The notes under the pieces are model-generated. The model had not been told where the DNA came from and did no database searches. It saw only the letters and a program-made list of their open reading frames with translations. From an uncultured Lachnospiraceae bacterium (GTDB taxonomy: Bacteria; Bacillota; Clostridia; Lachnospirales; Lachnospiraceae), in assembly GCA_934385475.1 (NCBI GenBank), contig CAKRPS010000008.1:21685-85684 (forward strand): a stretch of 64,000 bases of DNA. Direction: 5' to 3'. Positions 8,841 through 18,624 of this stretch are shown here, in pieces; position 1 is the first letter of the stretch, and each line of letters opens with the position of its first letter. Position numbers and translations under genes: made by a program.

Positions 8841-9294
8841 CTCTGTGATCCTCTCGGTATCTTCCGATATATTTGCGCGTTGTTCTTCGGATCTTTCGCG
8901 CAAATTCATCCAACACCGTATCTTCCAGATAATCCAGTGATCCCTCCACCTCGTCAAATTTCTCTCTCATAAATTCCAGCAGTTCGTCGTCCGTCAATTC
9001 GTCCATCGACTCATTCTTGTACAGGTAAAAGATTTCCTGTAATCTTCCAAGCGTCTGCGCGTAGTCTTCCGGCTCAATGTAAGCAGAATCACAGAATGCC
9101 CTTGTAAGCTTTGCTAAAATGCTTTCCCCAAATTCAATTCTCTGTTCTTCCCGCAAAGTCTCCCTCTTTCTGCTTACAAGCTCCGCAGCCTCTTCCTGTG
9201 AAAGAACCATCCCAAACTTTCCGGTATATTCATTTTCCTGCATTACCTGTGCAATCTGGTTTTGTTCACTCATCTTTAACAGCATTTCGTCCAT
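8833..9294 (-). CDS. DUF6323 family protein
   Basis: A 153-residue protein. The start at 9294 has AAAGGTGG upstream; upstream in-frame codons encode an unlikely extension. The segment EIFYLYKNESMDELTDDELL followed by EFMREKFDE is, from memory, the most conserved part of DUF6323, and the N-terminal part (EAAELVSRKRETLREEQRIEF) fits too. It is acidic, helical and cytosolic. It is the first gene of a two-gene operon with DUF6179, which overlaps its last codons. Confidence 0.75.
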   Translation of the reverse strand: MDEMLLKMSEQNQIAQVMQENEYTGKFGMVLSQEEAAELVSRKRETLREEQRIEFGESILAKLTRAFCDSAYIEPEDYAQTLGRLQEIFYLYKNESMDELTDDELLEFMREKFDEVEGSLDYLEDTVLDEFARKIRRTTRKYIGRYREDHRDA

Positions 9295-9473
9295 TCGCTC
9301 TGCCACCTTTCCCTCACACTCTTTGTTCCGCTCACAATCTCTTATAACAGTCTTTCTATGATTGACTGTCTGGTGATTATAACGCTGTACAAAAAGAAGT
9401 AACAGACTTGACTTTTTAACGTTTTTGTGGTAATATATAAGCAAAATTAAACAGTATTTTTTTGTAATGCAAA

Positions 9474-9504
9474 AGGGAACTGTGTTTACATACAGTTCCC
9501 TTAA
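9474..9504 (-). terminator. Terminator after the short MerR gene
   Basis: A strong stem (AAGGGAACTGT paired with ACAGTTCCCTT) is followed by TTTTG on the minus strand, immediately after the stop codon. It is nearly symmetrical and may also work on the plus strand. Confidence 0.8.
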
Positions 9505-9507
9505 TTC

Positions 9508-9999
9508 TTATTTTACCGGAAAACATACTTCCGTTACATATTCATCCGGATTCTGTGTCTGGGCAGGACCCACATGATAAATATTAAACATCGGGCCATC
9601 CACAGAATAACCATTATCCTTCATCCAGGAAGCAACGGTAGCTGTAACATCGTTCATCTGCTCCTTTCTTAACCTCTTTCGGGTTGAATCGAGCAAGCTC
9701 AGTTTGTACTTCGTCTGTCTGGAAAGTTCCTCCAGTTCCTCCTGCCTTTCCACTAAAAAGGCATCCAGTTTTTCTTTATCATCGTAAATTTCCAGAATTT
9801 TAATTATATCAGCCAGGGCAAAACCCATATTTTTCAGTGCTGTAATTCTCGCAATGATAAATAACTGTTTCTCATGGTAATAACGGTAGCCTGTAAAATC
9901 ATCAATTTCAGCAGGTTTTAACAATCCGATATCATCATAGTGACGAAGCATCCTGATGCTCACTCTGGATAGTTTTGAAAATTCTCCAATTCGTAACAT
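9508..9999 (-). CDS. MerR-family regulator lacking most of its GyrI-like domain
   Basis: A 163-residue protein. The MerR DNA-binding domain (MLRIGEFSKLSRVSIRML to about residue 70) and helical linker are intact. At about residue 115 (RKEQMND) the sequence jumps to what is normally the last 50 residues of a GyrI-like effector domain (WMKDNGYSVDGPMFNIYHV and EYVTEVCFPVK). Full-length relatives are about 270 residues, so roughly 100 residues of the ligand-binding domain are missing without loss of frame. GGAGGT precedes the ATG at 9999. It may be a decaying regulator or one that no longer needs a ligand. A 19-bp-spacer promoter lies upstream. Confidence 0.8.
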   Translation of the reverse strand: MLRIGEFSKLSRVSIRMLRHYDDIGLLKPAEIDDFTGYRYYHEKQLFIIARITALKNMGFALADIIKILEIYDDKEKLDAFLVERQEELEELSRQTKYKLSLLDSTRKRLRKEQMNDVTATVASWMKDNGYSVDGPMFNIYHVGPAQTQNPDEYVTEVCFPVK

Positions 10000-10041
10000 A
10001 ATATACACCTCCATGGAAGTCCTTTTCTTGAGCTCACTACA

Positions 10042-10072
10042 ACGATAATCCCTACCATAATGTGAGAGTCAA
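10042..10072 (-). promoter_or_regulatory. MerR-type promoter with 19-bp spacer
   Basis: The minus strand has TTGACT (10067-10072), a 19-bp spacer with an imperfect dyad (CTCTCA and TAGGGA), and TATCGT (10042-10047). The long spacer is typical of promoters that MerR proteins activate. It precedes the short MerR gene, suggesting autoregulation. Confidence 0.5.
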
Positions 10073-10090
10073 CACTTATTTATATGAGTA

Positions 10091-10136
10091 TCAAAAAAGA
10101 GAACCGACCGTGTTTATCACAGAGTGCGATTCTCTT
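10091..10136 (-). terminator. Terminator after tpiA
   Basis: AAAAGAGAA and TTCTCTTTT arms enclose a partly paired loop and end in a U-run on the minus strand, about 45 bases after the tpiA stop codon. Confidence 0.7.
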
Positions 10137-10181
10137 TTCTTCTCAATATCTCATTCGATTATGCAGAAATTGTTAATTCAA

Positions 10182-10928
10182 TTATGCATTAACAATCTTA
10201 CCGAAATCAGGCTTCAGAGCTGCGCCACCGATCAGACCTCCATCGATGTCATCCTTGGAAAGAAGCTCTGCTGCATTTCCTGCATTCATAGATCCGCCGT
10301 ACTGGATACGAACTGCATCAGCTGTTGCTACATCGTACATATCTGCAATAACCTCACGGATCATCTTACATACTTCCTGTGCCTGATCTGCTGTAGCTGT
10401 CTCGCCTGTTCCGATAGCCCAGATAGGCTCGTAAGCAATAACAAGCTCTTTCACCTGATCTGCTGTTACGTCTGTAAGATCCCATTTGATCTGTCTTGCA
10501 ATCCATTCCTTATATGTGCCCGCCTTACGAAGTGCTAAAGACTCGCCACAGCAAAGGATCGGCTTAAGACCTGCTGCAAATGCTTTCTTAACCTTTGCAT
10601 TGATCAGAATATCATTCTCACCAAAGATATCTCTTCTCTCGGAATGTCCGATGATGATATACTCAACACCAGCCTCTTTCAGCATAGGAGCAGAGATTTC
10701 ACCTGTGAAAGCACCCTTGTCCTCAATGTAGAAGTTCTCAGCACCCAGCTTAACGTTTGTGCCCTTAATTGCCTCTGCTACAGGTACAATATCGATAGCC
10801 GGTACACAGTAAACTACGTCAACTGCATCATTTTTTACAAGATCCTTAAGGGTTGCGCAAAGCTCAACAGCCTGTGAAGGAGTCATGTTCATTTTCCAGT
10901 TACCAGCAATAATTCTTTTTCTTGCCAT
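10182..10928 (-). CDS. tpiA: Triosephosphate isomerase
   Basis: A 248-residue protein, the usual TIM length. It interconverts dihydroxyacetone phosphate and glyceraldehyde 3-phosphate. N-K of the substrate-binding strand is in AGNWKMN, the catalytic His in IIGHSERR, and the catalytic Glu with the flexible loop in AYEPIWAIGTG. AAGGAG precedes the ATG. It is the last gene of the gap-pgk-tpiA cluster, 39 bases after pgk, and ends at its own terminator. Confidence 0.98.
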   Translation of the reverse strand: MARKRIIAGNWKMNMTPSQAVELCATLKDLVKNDAVDVVYCVPAIDIVPVAEAIKGTNVKLGAENFYIEDKGAFTGEISAPMLKEAGVEYIIIGHSERRDIFGENDILINAKVKKAFAAGLKPILCCGESLALRKAGTYKEWIARQIKWDLTDVTADQVKELVIAYEPIWAIGTGETATADQAQEVCKMIREVIADMYDVATADAVRIQYGGSMNAGNAAELLSKDDIDGGLIGGAALKPDFGKIVNA

Positions 10929-10967
10929 GATTATATCTCCTTAATATTCTTATTTCTTTGTACTTTT

Positions 10968-12200
10968 TTATTTATCATCAGCAGCGTATACGCCCGGAAG
11001 CTCTTTGCCCTCCAGGAATTCAAGGGATGCACCACCACCTGTGGAGATGTGGCTCATCTTATCAGCAAAACCTAACTGGTTAACAGCCGCTGCGGAATCA
11101 CCACCACCAATGATTGTAGTTGCCTCTGTCTCAGCCAGAGCCTTTGCTACCGCGATTGTTCCTTTTGCAAGAACAGGGTTCTCAAATACACCCATCGGTC
11201 CGTTCCATACAACAGTCTTAGCGGACTTAACAGCATCTGCATACAGAGCAGCTGTCTTTGTTCCGATATCAAGACCTTCCATATCAGCCGGGATCTTGTC
11301 TGCATCAACAACCTTTACGTCGATCTCAGCATCGATCGGGTTCGGGAACTCAGCAGCAATCGTTGTATCAACAGGAAGAAGCAGCTTCTTGCCAAGCTTC
11401 TCAGCCTTAGCCATCATCTCTTTACAGTAATCAAGCTTCTCATCGTCTACAAGAGACTTACCAATTTCATACCCCTGTGCTTTCAGGAAAGTAAATGCCA
11501 TACCACCACCGATGATGAGGGTATCACACTTCTCAAGAAGGTTGTTGATAACGTTAAGCTTATCAGCTACCTTTGCACCACCAAGAATTGCAACAAAAGG
11601 TCTTACCGGATTCTCTACTGCATTGCCCAGGAAGTCGATTTCCTTCTGCATAAGGTATCCAACTGCATTGTTGCCGCCTTTTTCTCTGATATACTTGGTT
11701 ACAACTGCTACAGAAGCATGTGCTCTGTGAGCGGAACCAAATGCATCACATACATAATCATCAGCCAGATCAGCAAGCTCTTTTGCAAAAGCCTCTCCTG
11801 CCTCTGACGGCTTTGTCTCCTCTTTACCACGGAAACGGGTATTCTGAAGAAGAACTACATCTCCCTCTTTCATAGCTGCAACTGCTGCAGTAGCAGCTTC
11901 ACCGGTTACATTGTAGTCAGCTACGAAGTTAACAGGCTGTCCAAGCTTCTCGGAAAGTCTCTCAGCAACAGGTGCAAGAGATTCACCCTCGTTAGGGCCA
12001 TTCTTAACTTTTCCAAGGTGAGAGCAAAGGATTACCTTGCCACCGTCTGCAATCAGCTTCTTAATAGTAGGAAGTGCTGCAACGATACGTGTCTCATCTG
12101 TGATCTTTCCATCCTTTAACGGAACGTTGAAATCACATCTGACAAGTACACGTTTGCCTTTAACGTTAATATCATCTACGGTTTTTTTGTTTAATGACAT
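10968..12200 (-). CDS. pgk: Phosphoglycerate kinase
   Basis: A 410-residue monomeric kinase, typical of Clostridia. It makes ATP from 1,3-bisphosphoglycerate. [11 protein letters not shown] is the N-terminal substrate signature, and GGGDSAAAV near residue 375 belongs to the nucleotide-binding C-domain. AGGAGG precedes the ATG. It lies between gap and tpiA. A terminator in front of it (12251-12285) may lower its expression relative to gap. Confidence 0.98.
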   Translation of the reverse strand: MSLNKKTVDDINVKGKRVLVRCDFNVPLKDGKITDETRIVAALPTIKKLIADGGKVILCSHLGKVKNGPNEGESLAPVAERLSEKLGQPVNFVADYNVTGEAATAAVAAMKEGDVVLLQNTRFRGKEETKPSEAGEAFAKELADLADDYVCDAFGSAHRAHASVAVVTKYIREKGGNNAVGYLMQKEIDFLGNAVENPVRPFVAILGGAKVADKLNVINNLLEKCDTLIIGGGMAFTFLKAQGYEIGKSLVDDEKLDYCKEMMAKAEKLGKKLLLPVDTTIAAEFPNPIDAEIDVKVVDADKIPADMEGLDIGTKTAALYADAVKSAKTVVWNGPMGVFENPVLAKGTIAVAKALAETEATTIIGGGDSAAAVNQLGFADKMSHISTGGGASLEFLEGKELPGVYAADDK

Positions 12201-12250
12201 TTTTATGTCCTCCTATATTATATTTACTATCCTTGTAACTTTTCTTTTAG

Positions 12251-12285
12251 AAAAATAGAGACCCGGCCCAACGGCCGAGCCTCTT
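12251..12285 (-). terminator. Terminator between gap and pgk
   Basis: AGAGGCTCGGCC and GGCCGGGTCTCT form a GC-rich stem with a 4-base loop followed by ATTTTT on the minus strand. It should end or thin out the gap transcript before pgk. Confidence 0.85.
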
Positions 12286-12298
12286 AATTTGCTCTAAA

Positions 12299-13300
12299 TT
12301 ATGCTAACTCAGAGAAGTATTTGATTGTACGAACCATCTGAGATGTGTAGCTGTTCTCATTGTCATACCAGGAAACAACCTGTACTAAGTTGTCCTCGCC
12401 TACCATTGTCTGTGTAGCGTCGAAGATAGAACCATATGTGCTTCCAACGATATCGGAAGATACGATCTCATCCTCATTGTATCCGAAGGACTCTGTAGAA
12501 GCTGCCTTCATAGCTGCGTTGATCTCTTCCTTTGTTACGGACTTCTCAACAGTTGCTACAAGGATTGTTGTAGAACCTGTAGGAGTAGGAACACGCTGTG
12601 CGGAACCGATCAGCTTGCCATTCAGTTCAGGAATTACAAGGCCGATAGCCTTTGCAGCACCTGTGCTGTTAGGAACGATATTTACAGCACCTGCACGAGA
12701 TCTTCTAAGGTCACCCTTTCTCTGAGGACCATCAAGGATCATCTGGTCACCTGTGTAAGCATGAATTGTGCTCATGATACCAGACTTGATACCTGCTAAA
12801 TCATTCAGAGCCTTAGCCATAGGAGCTAAGCAGTTTGTTGTACAGGAAGCTGCTGAAATAATTGTATCAGAAGCCTTCAGTGTCTTATGGTTTACATTGT
12901 ATACAATAGTGGGAAGATCATTTCCTGCAGGAGCAGAGATAACAACCTTTCTTGCACCAGCATTGATGTGTGCCTGTGCTTTCTCCTTGCTTGTGTAGAA
13001 GCCGGAGCACTCCAGAACTACGTCAACCTTTAACTCGCCCCAAGGACAGTTGTTTGCATCGGGCTCTTTGTAAATCTTAAGAGTCTTGCCATCAACTGTG
13101 ATGGTGTCCTCACCAGCGGATACTGTATCAGCCAGTGCATATTTACCCTGAGAAGAATCATACTTCAACAGATGTGCAAGCATCTTCGGGCTTGTCAAGT
13201 CATTGATTGCTACTACTTCATAACCCTCTGCACCAAACATCTGTCTGAATGCAAGACGACCGATACGGCCAAAACCATTAATTGCTACTCTTACTGCCAT
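12299..13300 (-). CDS. gap: Glyceraldehyde-3-phosphate dehydrogenase, type I
   Basis: A 333-residue enzyme that oxidises and phosphorylates glyceraldehyde 3-phosphate with NAD. The Rossmann motif [14 protein letters not shown] is at the N-terminus, and the catalytic Cys sits in [13 protein letters not shown] near residue 150. AGGAGG precedes the ATG. It is the first gene of the gap-pgk-tpiA cluster, transcribed from a good promoter at 13351-13379. The gap transcript probably ends in part at the downstream terminator, giving more gap than pgk. Confidence 0.98.
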   Translation of the reverse strand: MAVRVAINGFGRIGRLAFRQMFGAEGYEVVAINDLTSPKMLAHLLKYDSSQGKYALADTVSAGEDTITVDGKTLKIYKEPDANNCPWGELKVDVVLECSGFYTSKEKAQAHINAGARKVVISAPAGNDLPTIVYNVNHKTLKASDTIISAASCTTNCLAPMAKALNDLAGIKSGIMSTIHAYTGDQMILDGPQRKGDLRRSRAGAVNIVPNSTGAAKAIGLVIPELNGKLIGSAQRVPTPTGSTTILVATVEKSVTKEEINAAMKAASTESFGYNEDEIVSSDIVGSTYGSIFDATQTMVGEDNLVQVVSWYDNENSYTSQMVRTIKYFSELA

Positions 13301-13350
13301 TTTTTAGTTCCTCCTAAATAATGTTTTTTATATAATTTTATCCTCTCATA

Positions 13351-13379
13351 AGTATATAAGATTGATAAAATTTTGTCAG
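13351..13379 (-). promoter_or_regulatory. Promoter of gap
   Basis: The minus strand shows -35 CTGACA (13374-13379), a 17-bp spacer and -10 TATACT (13351-13356), about 50 bases before the gap start codon. Confidence 0.7.
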
Positions 13380-13551
13380 CACAATTATTCTACCTAATTT
13401 GTCCTGAAAATTCAAGACGTAAATCAAAAAATCTTTCCTATATTTTCCCAATTTGCATATTTTCCCAAAAACATTGTCATTTTCCGGGAAATCGACTAGA
13501 CTTAAAACCAGACGATTTTAATCTGAAAGATGATTCCAGGAGGAAAATATT

Positions 13552-14370
13552 ATGCCCATTTTAGCTGACTACCATATGCACTCTTCTTTTTCCAGTGATT
13601 CAAAAACTCCTATGGAGACCATGATCCTGAAGGCGATGCTTCAGGGACTGACATCCATCTGTTTCACCGAGCACAACGACTTTGACTATCCGGCAGCTCC
13701 GGACAGCCCGGACGGCAATTTTCTGCTGAATCCGGATTCCTACCTCTATGACCTGCTTCGCTTCCGCGAAAAATACGGCGATCATATCAACATTTTCTTT
13801 GGTGTTGAGATTGGACTTCAGCCACATCTGGCCCTGAAGAATACCGACTTCGCCAAGGCACACGATTATGATTTCATCATCGCTTCGTCTCATATCTGTA
13901 ACGGAAAAGACCCCTACTACCCCGCCTTTTTCGAGGGGCGTTCCTGTGAGGATGCCTACCGGGAATATTTTGAATCAATTCTGGAAAATCTCAACGTTTT
14001 CAGCGATTTTGATGTTTACGGTCATCTTGACTACGTGGTCCGCTACAGTCCAAAGCGTGATGAAGGTTATTCCTACGAAACCTTCCGCGGGCTTCTGGAC
14101 GAAATTTTGCAGAAGATCATTTCTATGGAAAAGGGGATCGAGATCAACACCTCCGCTCTTGCTGCCGGAATGTCGGAGACCAACCCCTGCATGGCTGTCC
14201 TGAAACGCTACCGGGAGCTTGGCGGAGAGATCATTACCGTCGGATCAGATGCACATGTTCCCTCCCGCATTGCCTACAAATTTGACCGTGCTGCTGAGAT
14301 TCTGAAGGAATGCGGTTTCCAATACTATACTACCTTTGACCACCGTAAGCCTTCCTTCCAAAAACTCTAA
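13552..14370 (+). CDS. Histidinol-phosphatase of the PHP (HisJ) family
   Basis: A 272-residue PHP-domain metal-dependent phosphatase. Metal ligands are visible in DYHMHSSFSSDS (N-terminus), FTEHNDFD, GVEIGLQP, SSHICNGKDPYY and, near the C-terminus, VGSDAHVPS. HisJ proteins remove phosphate from histidinol phosphate in histidine synthesis. No other his gene is nearby, so a different small phosphate ester is possible. AGGAGG precedes the ATG. It stands alone on the plus strand, convergent with the hypothetical gene at 14387. Confidence 0.85.
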   Translation: MPILADYHMHSSFSSDSKTPMETMILKAMLQGLTSICFTEHNDFDYPAAPDSPDGNFLLNPDSYLYDLLRFREKYGDHINIFFGVEIGLQPHLALKNTDFAKAHDYDFIIASSHICNGKDPYYPAFFEGRSCEDAYREYFESILENLNVFSDFDVYGHLDYVVRYSPKRDEGYSYETFRGLLDEILQKIISMEKGIEINTSALAAGMSETNPCMAVLKRYRELGGEIITVGSDAHVPSRIAYKFDRAAEILKECGFQYYTTFDHRKPSFQKL

Positions 14371-14386
14371 TTCCTGTTCATTTTGT

Positions 14387-14785
14387 TCATAGCTGGGCAA
14401 TCAACTTCTGAAAAAGGAGATGACTGCCCTCCTTTTTTGCATTGCCCTCCAGAAAAACAATCCGGTTCTGATAATCCGGCACAACCCTCATAATTGCCTT
14501 TCTCGCATTTCCTTCCTGACTGCTGTTGACGCAGATAATGTAGTCTCCTTCTTTTTCTTCCCGGAATGCTTTCCGTTCCTGCTTTCTCTTATCCTCCTGC
14601 TCCTCTCCCTCCAACGGGATCATTCCCGCTCCCAGAACCGGGAAACTTCTCTTGAATTTAATAAAAAAGGAAATTCCCTCCCGGAAAAATACTTTCTTGA
14701 TCCGCTCCTTGGTTGCAAGATCATATACTTCACAAAGCTCTATCTCGTTATTTACTTTTACTTTTGTCAGTTTCGATTCTACCAT
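14387..14785 (-). CDS. Conserved hypothetical protein, 132 residues
   Basis: Not recognised. It is a soluble, highly charged protein with strand-rich N- and C-terminal parts and a very charged middle (about residues 60-85, EGEEQEDKRKQERKAFREEK). There is no signal peptide, membrane segment or clear motif. GGAGGAG precedes the ATG, so it is likely translated. It follows mnmA on the same strand after a gap of about 140 bases with no clear terminator, so the two could share a transcript. Confidence 0.6.
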   Translation of the reverse strand: MVESKLTKVKVNNEIELCEVYDLATKERIKKVFFREGISFFIKFKRSFPVLGAGMIPLEGEEQEDKRKQERKAFREEKEGDYIICVNSSQEGNARKAIMRVVPDYQNRIVFLEGNAKKEGSHLLFQKLIAQL

Positions 14786-14928
14786 CGTTTTCTCCTCCGC
14801 GACTGCTTCCGTACTGCCGGATTCGCTTTCGGCAACCCATGCCCTCCTGATCGGGCGTTTGTATTTGTTCTGAGTTACACATTATCATGGTCTCTTCCAA
14901 ATGTCGTGAAGGAAATAAGGAGATTTTC

Positions 14929-16020
14929 TTAATATTTTCTTATGATATTTCCACCTCCGAGCACATATCCGTCCTCATAAAAGACAACGGCCTGTCCCGG
15001 TGTGATGGCACGAACCGGCTTTTCAAAGGTACATTTGATCTGGTCCTCTTCCACCTTTTCTATGCGGCACCATTCCCCGCTGTGGGCATACCGGATCTTT
15101 GCAAGCACTCTTCTTGGCTCCGTCAGATCCTCCATTCCCATATAGTTGATCTGATCACAGTACAGGGTATCTGCAAATACGTCTTCGGCCTCCCCGATCA
15201 CAACCTCATTGGTCTCCGGTCTGATCTCCGTGACAAAAACAGGATGTCCCATCGCCAGATTCAGTCCCTTTCTCTGTCCGATCGTATAATGCGTGATCCC
15301 AAGATGCTTTCCGAGCACTTCCCCGTCTGCAGTGACAAAGCACCCCGGTGCCGGAACTCTTTTGCCAGCCTCCCGGTCTATAAATGCCGCATAGTCATGA
15401 TCCGGTATAAAACAGATCTCCTGACTGTCCGGTTTGTGTGCCACCGGCAGGCCTGCCTCGTCCGCTATGGCGCGGATCTGATCCTTCGTATATTCACCGA
15501 CCGGCATCAGCGTATGGGAAAGCTGTTCCTGCGTGAGATTATACAGGGCGTAGGTCTGATCCTTTCTTGCTGTTACCGAATTTTGGATCGCATATCTGTC
15601 GTTTGCAAGCTGTGCGATTCTGGCATAATGACCGGTTGCAATGTAGTCGGCTCCGATCTCCAGACTTCTTTTCAGCATAGATTCCCACTTCACATACCGG
15701 TTGCAGGCAATGCATGGGTTGGGCGTTCTTCCCCGCAGATATTCTTCCACAAAGTAATCCATAACCTTGCATTTAAATTCCTGCTTAAAATTCATAACAT
15801 AATATGGAATATCAAGTCTCTGCGCAACTCTCCTCGCGTCATCTACCGCACTCAGTCCACAGCAGCCGCCGTTTTCCTCCTGCGTCTGCCTCTCCTCATC
15901 CTGCCAGATCTGCATGGTGACTCCTATCACTTCATATCCCTGTTCCTTCAACAGATATGCCGCAACGGAGGAATCCACCCCGCCCGACATTCCGACTACA
16001 ACTTTCTTTTTCACATTCAT
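14929..16020 (-). CDS. mnmA: tRNA-specific 2-thiouridylase MnmA
   Basis: A 363-residue enzyme that puts sulfur on uridine 34 of tRNAs for Lys, Glu and Gln. The PP-loop [12 protein letters not shown] is at the N-terminus. The two catalytic Cys are in [10 protein letters not shown] and SQEICFIPD, and ATGHYAR and the [17 protein letters not shown] segment are family hallmarks. AGAGG lies directly next to the ATG at 16020 but six bases before a GTG at 16014, so translation may begin at GTG ([12 protein letters not shown]). Confidence 0.97.
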   Translation of the reverse strand: MNVKKKVVVGMSGGVDSSVAAYLLKEQGYEVIGVTMQIWQDEERQTQEENGGCCGLSAVDDARRVAQRLDIPYYVMNFKQEFKCKVMDYFVEEYLRGRTPNPCIACNRYVKWESMLKRSLEIGADYIATGHYARIAQLANDRYAIQNSVTARKDQTYALYNLTQEQLSHTLMPVGEYTKDQIRAIADEAGLPVAHKPDSQEICFIPDHDYAAFIDREAGKRVPAPGCFVTADGEVLGKHLGITHYTIGQRKGLNLAMGHPVFVTEIRPETNEVVIGEAEDVFADTLYCDQINYMGMEDLTEPRRVLAKIRYAHSGEWCRIEKVEEDQIKCTFEKPVRAITPGQAVVFYEDGYVLGGGNIIRKY

Positions 16021-16105
16021 CCTCTTTTCCGCCTGTTTTACTTTTGTTCTCTTTCCCTTCCCTCACGCATAAAGATTATCATATATGCTTTGGGAATGGT
16101 GAACG

Positions 16106-17533
16106 ATGAAACCTAGAAATCCTCTGATAACCGGAACGATCATTCTGACTCTCACAGGACTGGTCAGCCGTCTGATCGGCTTTTTCTATCGTATTTTTCT
16201 GTCAAATGTTTTCGGTGCCGAGGGCATGGGTATTTATCAGCTTATCGCACCCGTTCTCGCCCTGTCCTTCGCGCTTACCGTCTCCGGCATCCAGACTGCG
16301 ATCTCCAAATATGTGGCCAGCGAAACCTCCACAAAGGATTATCATACCTCGTTCCGTACCCTCCTTGTCGGTTTTACCCTGGCTATGGCACTGTCTGTCC
16401 TGTGTGCCTTTTCCATCTATCTTTTTTCCGCGCAGATCGCGGAAGTCTTTCTTTTAGAAAAAAGAACAGCACCCCTGCTCCGTATTATTGCCCTTTCTAT
16501 CCCCATGGCAACCGTTCATTCCTGCATTAACGGCTATTTTTATGGAATACGCCAGACTGCTATCCCTGCCATTTCCCAGCTTGCTGAACAGATCTGCCGT
16601 GTCGGCTCCGTCTATCTGATCTATTTTTTCTGTAGCCAACAAGGGATGCAGCCAACGATCAGCTTTGCCGTAGTGGGTCTTGTCATCGGGGAAAGTGCTT
16701 CTATGATCGTATCTCTGATCGCGATCTTTGCAAGGGCTCACCATGTTTTTCCAAGTAAACAGGCCATTCCCGCCCTTGTTCAGAGACAGCAGCTTCGCTC
16801 GCATACGGCAGCCTCGATGCCGCAATACCTTGAAATTACCAGAAAGCTGCTTGCGCTTTCCATTCCGCTTGCCGCCAACCGTATCATTCTCAATCTGCTC
16901 CAGAGCATAGAAGCCATCTATATCCCAAACCGGCTGATGCTGTTTGGACTCAGCAATGCCGATGCCCTCGGGGTCTACGGAGTGCTCACCGGAATGAGCC
17001 TTCCACTGATCCTGTTTCCGTCTGCCATCACCAATTCCATTTCGGTTCTGCTCCTCCCGGTTGTTGCAGAGGCCGATGACAATGGTAACCATCACACCAT
17101 TACCCGGGCCATCCTGCAGTCCTTCCGGTACTGTCTGCTCCTTGGCTTCGCCTGTACGGCTTTCTTTCTCCTTTTCGGGCGATTGGCAGGCCGTATCCTG
17201 TTCCACTCAGAACTTGCCGGTGATTTTATCATCACGCTCTGCTTTATCTGCCCGTTCCTGTACCTTGCCAGCACCCTGGGCAGTATCCTGAACGGACTTG
17301 GCAAAACCACCCTCACCTTCCTGTACAGTGTACTCAGTCTTCTCCTGCGCCTTGTGTTTGTCTTCTTTGCAATTCCTGTCTATGGAATTAAAGGATATCT
17401 TTGGGGAATGCTCGCAAGTCAGATTTTGCAGACTGTTCTGTGCACGATTTCCGCTCTTGCGATTCCAAAATCAATATACTATAATAAATGTGTTTTTGCC
17501 AGCCATTTTAGAGGCCGCGCCAGAAACAAATAA
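16106..17533 (+). CDS. SpoVB-like polysaccharide/lipid flippase (MOP superfamily)
   Basis: A 475-residue membrane protein with about 13-14 hydrophobic segments. The N-terminus (LTLTGLVSRLIGFFYRIFLS followed by FGAEGMGIYQL) matches the SpoVB/MurJ branch of the MOP flippases. Related proteins move lipid-linked precursors across the membrane for spore cortex or wall synthesis. Whether this is the sporulation SpoVB or a paralogue cannot be told from sequence alone. It lies 29 bases before the DAHP synthase gene on the plus strand. Confidence 0.85.
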   Translation: MKPRNPLITGTIILTLTGLVSRLIGFFYRIFLSNVFGAEGMGIYQLIAPVLALSFALTVSGIQTAISKYVASETSTKDYHTSFRTLLVGFTLAMALSVLCAFSIYLFSAQIAEVFLLEKRTAPLLRIIALSIPMATVHSCINGYFYGIRQTAIPAISQLAEQICRVGSVYLIYFFCSQQGMQPTISFAVVGLVIGESASMIVSLIAIFARAHHVFPSKQAIPALVQRQQLRSHTAASMPQYLEITRKLLALSIPLAANRIILNLLQSIEAIYIPNRLMLFGLSNADALGVYGVLTGMSLPLILFPSAITNSISVLLLPVVAEADDNGNHHTITRAILQSFRYCLLLGFACTAFFLLFGRLAGRILFHSELAGDFIITLCFICPFLYLASTLGSILNGLGKTTLTFLYSVLSLLLRLVFVFFAIPVYGIKGYLWGMLASQILQTVLCTISALAIPKSIYYNKCVFASHFRGRARNK

Positions 17534-17562
17534 CAAACAATAACCTAAGAGGAGTTAATGAA

Positions 17563-18591
17563 ATGTCTTTTCGATATGTAGCTACCCTTCCGACTCCGGA
17601 AGAAATCCGCAAACGCTTTCCGGTTCCGGCGCGTCTGGCAGCCTTAAAGGCGCAGCGTGATGCCGAGATAAGTGATGTGCTCACCGGCAAAAGCAATAAA
17701 TTTCTGGTCATTATCGGTCCCTGTTCAGCCGACAACGAAACGGCTGTCTGCGACTATGTAAGCCGTCTCACCAAGGTCAATGAAAAGGTGAAGGACAAGC
17801 TGATCCTGATCCCCCGTATTTATACCAACAAACCCCGTACTACCGGGGAGGGCTATAAGGGCATTGTCAGCCAGCCCGATCCCGAAAAAAAACCTGACTT
17901 TACCAGCGGTCTGATCGCCATGCGTAAAATGCACATTCATGCAATGGAAGAATCTGAGCTGACCGCTGCAGACGAGATGCTTTACCCGGACAACTGGGGC
18001 TACGTGGAAGATATCCTTTCCTATGTTGCCATCGGTGCCCGTTCCGTAGAGGATCAGCAGCATCGTATGACCGTCAGCGGATTTGATGTTCCGGCCGGTA
18101 TGAAAAATCCGACCAGCGGTACTCTTTCCGTCATGCTGAATTCCATCTATGCAGCCCAGCATCCCCACTCCTTCATTTATCGGGGTGATGAGGTTGCCAC
18201 CACCGGAAACCTGCTTGCACACGCCGTACTTCGCGGCTCTGTCAACAAGCATGGTCGCAGTCTTCCGAACTATCACTACGAAGACCTTGCTACTCTGTAT
18301 GATCTATATCAGCATATGGAATTGCAAAATCCGGCCTGCATTATTGATGCAAACCACAATAACTCCAACAAACAGTTTGCACAGCAGATTCGTATTGTCA
18401 AAGAGGTTCTGCACAGCCGCAGGCTTAATCACGATATCTGCCAGCTGGTAAAGGGAGTTATGGTTGAAAGTTATATCGAAGAAGGAAGTCAGAAGATCGG
18501 AGAAGGTATCTACGGCAAATCTATCACAGATCCCTGCCTCGGATGGGAAGACTCCGAAAGACTGATCTATGATATTGCAGAATTAATCTAA
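17563..18591 (+). CDS. 3-deoxy-7-phosphoheptulonate synthase, AroF/G/H type
   Basis: A 342-residue class I DAHP synthase, the first enzyme of aromatic amino acid synthesis (phosphoenolpyruvate plus erythrose 4-phosphate). IIGPCSAD, the motif near residue 47 holding the metal-binding Cys, is visible, as are RIYTNKPRTTGEGYKG, GARSVEDQQHR, IIDANHNNSNKQ and VKGVMVESYIEEGSQ. AGAGGAG precedes the ATG at 17563. It is followed by a strong terminator. No leader control is seen in the 29-base gap to the flippase gene. Confidence 0.95.
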   Translation: MSFRYVATLPTPEEIRKRFPVPARLAALKAQRDAEISDVLTGKSNKFLVIIGPCSADNETAVCDYVSRLTKVNEKVKDKLILIPRIYTNKPRTTGEGYKGIVSQPDPEKKPDFTSGLIAMRKMHIHAMEESELTAADEMLYPDNWGYVEDILSYVAIGARSVEDQQHRMTVSGFDVPAGMKNPTSGTLSVMLNSIYAAQHPHSFIYRGDEVATTGNLLAHAVLRGSVNKHGRSLPNYHYEDLATLYDLYQHMELQNPACIIDANHNNSNKQFAQQIRIVKEVLHSRRLNHDICQLVKGVMVESYIEEGSQKIGEGIYGKSITDPCLGWEDSERLIYDIAELI

Positions 18592-18592
18592 C

Positions 18593-18624
18593 AAAAAAGT
18601 TTGGTCGTAAGACCAAACTTTTTT
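18593..18624. terminator. Bidirectional terminator between DAHP synthase and xerD-like genes
   Basis: A perfect stem (AAAAAAGTTTGGTC paired with GACCAAACTTTTTT) with a GTAA loop has A- and T-runs on both sides, so it can stop transcripts from both convergent genes. It overlaps the stop codon of the xerD-like gene. Confidence 0.9.

Noticed and set aside
14887..16116. Plus-strand frame of 409 codons antisense to mnmA
   Set aside because: mnmA on the other strand has all catalytic motifs; the antisense frame has no known domain and no good start site.
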